A stretch of DNA of 64,000 nucleotides from positions 62,001 through 126,000 of the forward strand of contig NZ_SZPR01000018.1 in assembly GCF_005280195.1 (NCBI RefSeq). Direction: 5' to 3'. Origin of the DNA: Streptomyces galbus. GTDB taxonomy: Bacteria > Actinomycetota > Actinomycetes > Streptomycetales > Streptomycetaceae. Both the position numbers and the translations under genes were made by a program. The notes beneath the pieces are model-generated. The model was not told the DNA's origin and ran no database searches. It saw only the letters and a list, made by a program, of their open reading frames with translations. Positions 59,517 to 64,000 of the stretch are shown here, one piece after another; within the stretch, counting starts at the first letter, position 1; the number at the start of each line of letters is the position of its first letter.

Positions 59517-59691
59517 GGGGGTGTCCGCGAAGTCGCGCCTGCCCCGCAACGCCCGGCACGCACTCTCGCCGCACCGGGCGAACACCCGAGTACGGCCAGT
59601 ACGCGGGCGTCCGCCCGGCACGCCGAGAGCACGCACCGGACGCCGCAGGGCCCGCCCTCCGGGCGGACGACGCGACATCGCGGACACCCCC
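59517..59691. mobile_element. MITE, 175 bp, 21-bp terminal inverted repeats
   Basis: GGGGGTGTCCGCGAAGTCGC (59517-) pairs with ...CGCGACATCGCGGACACCCCC (to 59691), one mismatch in 21. The inside is GC-rich with CGGGCGTCCGCCCG palindromes and codes nothing evident. It shares the GGGGGTGTC end with the MITE at 14509 but not the interior, so it is a second family. It lies between the NamZ-like start and the SDR operon and may affect both promoters. Its 3' 147 bp match the sortase-internal repeat. Confidence 0.85.
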
Positions 59692-59721
59692 CAGGTTCGG
59701 TCACTTCCCCTTCCCTCACAC

Positions 59722-59736
59722 ATACCGACCGGTTAG
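59722..59736. promoter_or_regulatory. TetR-type operator before the SDR-acyl-CoA synthetase operon
   Basis: ATACCGACCGGTTAG, a partial palindrome (ACCG-AC-CGGT core), 51 bp before the SDR ATG. The core matches 34657-34674. The operon's own TetR (62233-62835) is the natural binder. Confidence 0.55.
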
Positions 59737-59786
59737 TCTGTCCCGGCACAGCCGCGCCCGCGCGCAAGTCGTGTCGAAGGAGACCG

Positions 59787-60551
59787 ATGGTGGAAGCCCT
59801 GCACAACGCCGGAGTCGTCGTCACCGGAGCCGGAGGGGGGATCGGGGCGGCGCTCGCCCGCCGGTTCGCCGCCGAGGGGGCCCGGGTCGTGGTCAACGAC
59901 CTGGACGCGGACAAGGCGGAGGCCGTCGCCGCGGAGATCGGCGGGACCGCCGTGCCGGGCGACGCCTCCGCGGTCGTCGACGCCGCCCGCGACGCCCTGG
60001 GCGGCACCGTCGACGTGTACTGCGCCAATGCCGGGGTCGGCTCCGCCGGGAGCGAGGCCGCCGGCGAGGACGTGTGGGCCCGGGCCTGGGACGTCAACGT
60101 GATGGCGCACGTCCGCGCCGCCCACGCCCTGCTCCCCGGCTGGCTGGAGCGCGGGCACGGGCGGTTCGTGTCGACCGTGTCCGCCGCGGGACTGCTCACC
60201 ATGATCGGGGCCGCGCCGTACAGCGTCACCAAGCACGGCGCCTACGCCTTCGCCGAGTGGCTGTCGCTGACCTACCGCCACCGGGGCCTCAAGGTGCACG
60301 CCATCTGCCCGCAGGGCGTGCGCACCGACATGCTCTCCGCCACCGGCACCGCCGGCGACCTGGTGCTCAAGCCCACCGCCATCGAACCGCAGGACGTCGC
60401 CGACGCGCTGCTCAAGGGCATGGCGGAGGACCGGTTCCTGATCCTGCCCCACCCCGAGGTCGCCGCCTACTACCAGGCCCGCGCCGCCGAGCCGGACCGC
60501 TGGCTGACCAGCATGAACCACCTCCAGCAGAAGTGGGAGGCCACCCGGTGA
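59787..60551 (+). CDS. Short-chain dehydrogenase/reductase
   Basis: 254 aa; AAGGAGA before the ATG at 59787. NAD(P) motif VVTGAGGGIGAALARRFA, VVNDLDADK (Asp favours NAD), CANAGVG, and the active site Ser ... YSVTKHG (Tyr and Lys about 149-153). It oxidises or reduces a hydroxy/keto acyl or alcohol substrate. Stop overlaps the next start (TGA/GTGA), so it is coupled to the acyl-CoA synthetase. Confidence 0.92.
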   Translation: MVEALHNAGVVVTGAGGGIGAALARRFAAEGARVVVNDLDADKAEAVAAEIGGTAVPGDASAVVDAARDALGGTVDVYCANAGVGSAGSEAAGEDVWARAWDVNVMAHVRAAHALLPGWLERGHGRFVSTVSAAGLLTMIGAAPYSVTKHGAYAFAEWLSLTYRHRGLKVHAICPQGVRTDMLSATGTAGDLVLKPTAIEPQDVADALLKGMAEDRFLILPHPEVAAYYQARAAEPDRWLTSMNHLQQKWEATR

Positions 60552-62215
60552 CCGCCTCCCGCTACGCGGCCCGGCCCTGGCTCGCCCTCCTCGACGACGC
60601 CCAGCGGGCCCCGATCGACCCGGCCGACTCCCTGGTGCACGCCCTGCGCCGGGCCGCCGCCGAGGCACCCGAACGGCCCTTCCTGGCTTACTTCGACGGA
60701 CGGCTGACCTACCGCGAGGTGGACCGGCTCAGCGACTCCGTCGCCGGGCACCTGGCCGCCCGCGGGCTGGGGCGCGGCGACCGGGTGGCCGTCCTGCTGC
60801 AGAACTCCCCGCACTTCGTGCTCGCCCTGCTGGGCGCCTGGAAGGCGGGCGCGACCGTCGTGCCGGTCAACCCGATGTACAAGTCGGCCGAGGTCGGCCA
60901 CGTCCTGCGGGACGGCGAGGTGGCCGCGCTGGTCTGCGCCGACCGCGCCTGGAAGTCGTACCTGCGCGCCACCGCCGCCGACTCGCCCGTGCGGATCGTG
61001 CTCACCGCCTGCGAGCTGGACTTCCAGACCCGCGACGACCCGCGCGTGCTGACCTTCGAACGGCTCCCGCAGGCCGGGGACGCCGACGACCTCGCCGCCG
61101 TCGCCCGCGCCGGGCGCCCCGCGCCCGAGGGACGCGACCCGGCCCCCGACGACATCGCGCTCATCAGCTACACCTCCGGCACCAGCGGCACACCCAAGGG
61201 CGCCACCAACACCCACCGCAACATCATGGTCAACGCGGAGCGCCAGCGCACCGGCCTGCGGCTGCCCGAGGCGCCCGTCTACTACGCGCTCGCGCCGCTG
61301 TTCCACATCACCGGCATGGTCTGCCAGCTCGGCGCCTGCCTGAACAGCGCCGGCACCCTGGTGCTGACGTACCGCTTCGAGGCCGGCGTCGTCCTCGACG
61401 CCTTCGCCGAGCACCGCCCGCACTACACCGTCGGCCCCTCCACCGCCTTCATGGCGCTGGCCGCCCACCCGGCCGTCACCCGCGAGCACTTCGCGTCCTT
61501 CGTGAACATCTCCTCGGGCGGCGCGCCCCTGCCGCCGGCCCTGGTGGAGAAGTTCCGGGCCGGCTTCGGGCCGTACATCCGCAACGGCTACGGACTCACC
61601 GAGTGCACGGCGCCCTGCGCGTCCGTCCCGCCCCACCGGGAGGCACCCGTCGACCCCGTCTCCGGGACGCTCGCCGTGGGCGTGCCGGGCCCGGACACGG
61701 TCGTGCGGATCGTGGACGACACGGGCGAGGAGGTGCCCTTCGGGGAGCAGGGCGAGATCGTCGTCCGCGGCCCCCAGGTCGTCCCCGGCTACTGGCGGCG
61801 GCCCGACGCCACCGCCGAGACCTTCCCCGACGGCGAACTGCGCACCGGGGACATCGGCTTCATGGACGAGCAGGGCTGGCTGTACGTCGTCGACCGCAAG
61901 AAGGACATGATCAACGCCTCCGGCTTCAAGGTGTGGCCGCGCGAGGTGGAGGACGTGCTCTACACCCATCCGGCGGTACGGGAGGCGGCCGTCGTCGGGG
62001 TGCCCGACGGCTACCGCGGCGAGACCGTCAAGGCGTACATCAGCCTGCGCCCGGGTGTCGACACCGACCCGGATGAACTCGCGGTGTACTGCAAGGAGAG
62101 ACTGGCCGCCTACAAGTACCCGCGGCAGGTCGAGATCCTCCCCGACCTGCCCAAGACGGCGAGTGGGAAGATCCTCCGGCGGGAACTGCGTTCCCGCACG
62201 CACGACGGCCGGTAA
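60548..62215 (+). CDS. Acyl-CoA synthetase (AMP-binding enzyme)
   Basis: 555 aa from the GTG at 60548. P-loop-like motif ISYTSGTSGTPKGATNTH (about 203-220), NGYGLTECTAP, GELRTGDIGFMDEQGWLYVVDRKKDMINASGFKV (hinge Asp/Arg about 443) and the C-terminal Lys in LPKTASGKILRREL. It activates a carboxylic acid, probably a fatty or aromatic acid, to its CoA ester for degradation together with the SDR and neighbouring acyl-CoA dehydrogenase. Confidence 0.93.
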   Translation: MTASRYAARPWLALLDDAQRAPIDPADSLVHALRRAAAEAPERPFLAYFDGRLTYREVDRLSDSVAGHLAARGLGRGDRVAVLLQNSPHFVLALLGAWKAGATVVPVNPMYKSAEVGHVLRDGEVAALVCADRAWKSYLRATAADSPVRIVLTACELDFQTRDDPRVLTFERLPQAGDADDLAAVARAGRPAPEGRDPAPDDIALISYTSGTSGTPKGATNTHRNIMVNAERQRTGLRLPEAPVYYALAPLFHITGMVCQLGACLNSAGTLVLTYRFEAGVVLDAFAEHRPHYTVGPSTAFMALAAHPAVTREHFASFVNISSGGAPLPPALVEKFRAGFGPYIRNGYGLTECTAPCASVPPHREAPVDPVSGTLAVGVPGPDTVVRIVDDTGEEVPFGEQGEIVVRGPQVVPGYWRRPDATAETFPDGELRTGDIGFMDEQGWLYVVDRKKDMINASGFKVWPREVEDVLYTHPAVREAAVVGVPDGYRGETVKAYISLRPGVDTDPDELAVYCKERLAAYKYPRQVEILPDLPKTASGKILRRELRSRTHDGR

Positions 62216-62232
62216 GGCGAACGGAAAGGCAG

Positions 62233-62835
62233 GTGGCGGCAGTGCCAAGGACGACGGACGGTGACGGGACACCCGTGCCGCAGCGGCTGCTGGCCGCCGC
62301 CACCCGGCTCTTCGCCGAGCAGGGCTACGACCGCACCTCGGTGCAGGAGATCGTCGAGGCCGCCGGCGTCACCAAGGGGGCGCTGTACCACTACTTCGGC
62401 TCCAAGGACGACCTCCTGCACGAGGTCTACGCGCGCGTGCTGCGCGTCCAGCAGGAGCGCCTGGACGCGTTCGCCGGCGCCGACGAGCCCGTCGAGAAGC
62501 GGCTGCGCGACGCGGCGGCGGACGTCGTGGTGACCACCATCGACAACCTCGACGACGCCTCGATCTTCTTCCGGTCGATGCACCACCTCAGCCCCGAGAA
62601 GAACAAGCAGGTGCGCGCCGAGCGCCGCCGCTACCACGAACGCTTCCGCGCGCTGATCGAGGAGGGCCAGCGCGAGGGCGTCTTCTCCACGGCCAACCCG
62701 GCGGACCTCGTGGTCGACTACCACTTCGGCTCGGTCCACCACCTGTCGACCTGGTACCGCCCCGACGGCCCGCTCAGCCCGCAGGACCTCGCCGACCACC
62801 TGGCCGACCTGCTGCTGCGCGCGCTGCGCCCGTGA
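62233..62835 (+). CDS. TetR-family regulator of the acyl-CoA operon
   Basis: 200 aa from the GTG at 62233. HTH: QRLLAAATRLFAEQGYDRTSVQEIVEAAGVTKGALYHYFGSKDDLLHEV. The ligand domain (IFFRSMHHLSPEKNKQVRAERRRYHERF) resembles KstR2/FadR-like TetR proteins sensing acyl-CoA. It lies 17 bp after the synthetase, is part of the operon, and probably represses it through the site at 59722. Confidence 0.88.
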   Translation: MAAVPRTTDGDGTPVPQRLLAAATRLFAEQGYDRTSVQEIVEAAGVTKGALYHYFGSKDDLLHEVYARVLRVQQERLDAFAGADEPVEKRLRDAAADVVVTTIDNLDDASIFFRSMHHLSPEKNKQVRAERRRYHERFRALIEEGQREGVFSTANPADLVVDYHFGSVHHLSTWYRPDGPLSPQDLADHLADLLLRALRP

Positions 62836-62863
62836 CCGTCCTGAACCGTCCGTGACGCGACGA

Positions 62864-62898
62864 CGGCCGGCCGGGGCGCCCGTGGCCCCGGCCGGCCG
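62864..62898. terminator. Bidirectional terminator
   Basis: A 14-bp stem CGGCCGGCCGGGGC pairs with its complement around a 7-nt loop, between the convergent TetR and acyl-CoA dehydrogenase stops. Confidence 0.85.
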
Positions 62899-62903
62899 GT
62901 CCG

Positions 62904-64000
62904 TCACAGGTACTTCTTCAGCTCCCGGCGCGCCAGCGACCGCTGGTGCACCTCGTCGGGCCCGTCGGCGATCATCAGCGTGCGGGCCCCTGCGTACAGC
63001 TCGGCCAGCGGGACGTCCTGGCTCACCCCGCCCGCGCCGTGGAGCTGGATCGCCCGGTCGATGATGCCCACGACCGCGCGCGGCGTGGCGATCTTGATGG
63101 CCTGGATCTCGGTGTGGGCACCGCGGTTGCCGACGGTGTCCATCATCCACGCGGTCTTCAGCACCAGCAGCCGCAGCTGTTCCACGGTCACCCGGGCGTC
63201 GGCGATCCAGTTGTGCACCACGCCCTGCTGGGCCAGCGCCTTGCCGAACGCCGTCCGGGACACCGCCCGCCGGCACATCAGCTCGATCGCCCGCTCGGCC
63301 ATGCCGATCAGCCGCATGCAGTGGTGGATGCGGCCGGGGCCGAGCCGGGCCTGGGCGATGGCGAAGCCGCCGCCCTCCTCGCCGATGAGGTTCGTGACCG
63401 GCACGCGCGCGTGGTCGAAGACCACCTCGGCGTGGCCGCCGTGGTAGTGGTCCTCGTAGCCGAAGACCTTCATGGCGCGCTGCACCGTGACGCCCGGGGT
63501 GTCGCGGGGGACCAGCACCATGGACTGCTGGCGGCGCACGTCCGCGCCGTCGGGGTCCGTCTTGCCCATCACGATGAAGATCCTGCAGTCGGGGTTCATC
63601 GCCCCGGAGATGTACCACTTGCGACCGGTGATCACGTACTCGTCGCCGTCGCGCTCGATGTGCGTGGTGATGTTGGTGGCGTCCGAGGAGGCCACCTCCG
63701 GCTCGGTCATGGCGAACGCCGAGCGGATCTCACCGGCCAGCAGCGGCTCCAGCCACTGCTTCTTCTGCTGCTCGTCGGCGAACTGGGCCAGCACCTCCAT
63801 GTTCCCGGTGTCCGGGGCCGCGCAGTTCAGCGCGGTCGGCGCGAGCTGCGGGGAGCGGCCGGTGATCTCGGCGAGCGGCGCGTACTGGAGGTTGGTGAGT
63901 CCGGCGCCGTACTCCTCGTCCGGCAGGAAGAGGTTCCACAGGCCCTGGCGGCGCGCCTCGGCCTTCAGCTCCTCCACCACCGCCGGGGTGTCCCACGGCG
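62904..64000 (-). CDS. Acyl-CoA dehydrogenase (ACAD10/11-like), 5' end beyond window
   Basis: 365 codons are visible; the frame runs past 64000 ([20 protein letters not shown] at the edge), so perhaps 30-50 N-terminal residues are missing. [59 protein letters not shown] and the end region [42 protein letters not shown] are typical of the FadE group with the ADGPDEVH end. It desaturates a long-chain acyl-CoA and fits the adjacent acyl-CoA synthetase/SDR operon in a degradative pathway. Confidence 0.9.
   Translation of the reverse strand, partial: PWDTPAVVEELKAEARRQGLWNLFLPDEEYGAGLTNLQYAPLAEITGRSPQLAPTALNCAAPDTGNMEVLAQFADEQQKKQWLEPLLAGEIRSAFAMTEPEVASSDATNITTHIERDGDEYVITGRKWYISGAMNPDCRIFIVMGKTDPDGADVRRQQSMVLVPRDTPGVTVQRAMKVFGYEDHYHGGHAEVVFDHARVPVTNLIGEEGGGFAIAQARLGPGRIHHCMRLIGMAERAIELMCRRAVSRTAFGKALAQQGVVHNWIADARVTVEQLRLLVLKTAWMMDTVGNRGAHTEIQAIKIATPRAVVGIIDRAIQLHGAGGVSQDVPLAELYAGARTLMIADGPDEVHQRSLARRELKKYL

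Overview
The window is Streptomyces-type chromosomal DNA. It has very high GC with strong third-position GC, frequent GTG starts, ATGA stop/start overlaps, short 5' leaders, and many secreted proteins and TetR/GntR/MarR regulators. From memory, not checked, the order dnaE2 - lipase/LPMO - GDSL lipase - hmgA - citrate transporter - aldehyde/alcohol dehydrogenase resembles a conserved stretch of the S. coelicolor core arm, here read in the opposite direction.

Layout. 1-4066 is an accessory patch that looks less GC-rich: a cut SMI1/KNR4 gene, a decayed ISL3 transposase, a large secreted protein and a membrane-anchored partner. It abuts a stomatin (SPFH) gene that has lost its 5' part. 4.4-10.2 kb holds a membrane protein and the mutagenesis pair dnaE2-imuB behind LexA-type boxes. 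10.2-19 kb holds a cupin/MarR pair with a double operator, a secreted lipase convergent with a sortase-anchored LPMO, acetyltransferases, a methyltransferase broken by a 162-bp MITE, and small regulators. 19-28 kb holds a secreted GDSL lipase, a Ser/Thr kinase, and a divergent module: DUF4331 protein, TPR protein and NicO metal exporter on one side, ECF sigma and anti-sigma factors on the other. 28-34 kb holds a CoA-transferase, a type ISP specificity-domain protein, a GntR regulator and hmgA. 34-46 kb holds a molybdopterin oxidoreductase, citrate symporter, MFS carrier, class F sortase, an orphan ABC ATPase and an aldehyde/alcohol dehydrogenase operon. 46-55 kb holds tandem repeats, regulators, acyl-CoA metabolism, SoxR, an RNA ligase and a gene rearranged by an internal inversion. 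55-64 kb holds a secreted acylase, a NamZ-like muramidase, a second MITE, and an SDR/acyl-CoA synthetase/TetR operon facing an acyl-CoA dehydrogenase cut by the window end.

How the parts work together. Shared operator sequences suggest small regulons. One 19-bp palindrome lies both at a TetR/acyl-CoA dehydrogenase divergon and 5 kb away before the aldehyde/alcohol dehydrogenase operon. A second motif links another TetR gene to a MaoC hydratase. A third TetR-type motif recurs before the molybdopterin enzyme and the acyl-CoA synthetase operon. A SigK-like promoter lies before the DUF4331 gene next to the ECF sigma/anti-sigma pair. Repeated IS/MITE traces (at 0.5, 14.5, 40.7, 53.6 and 59.6 kb) have broken two genes and appear to have supplied coding sequence to a sortase. 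I saw no CRISPR array, rRNA or tRNA gene, or classical biosynthetic gene cluster.
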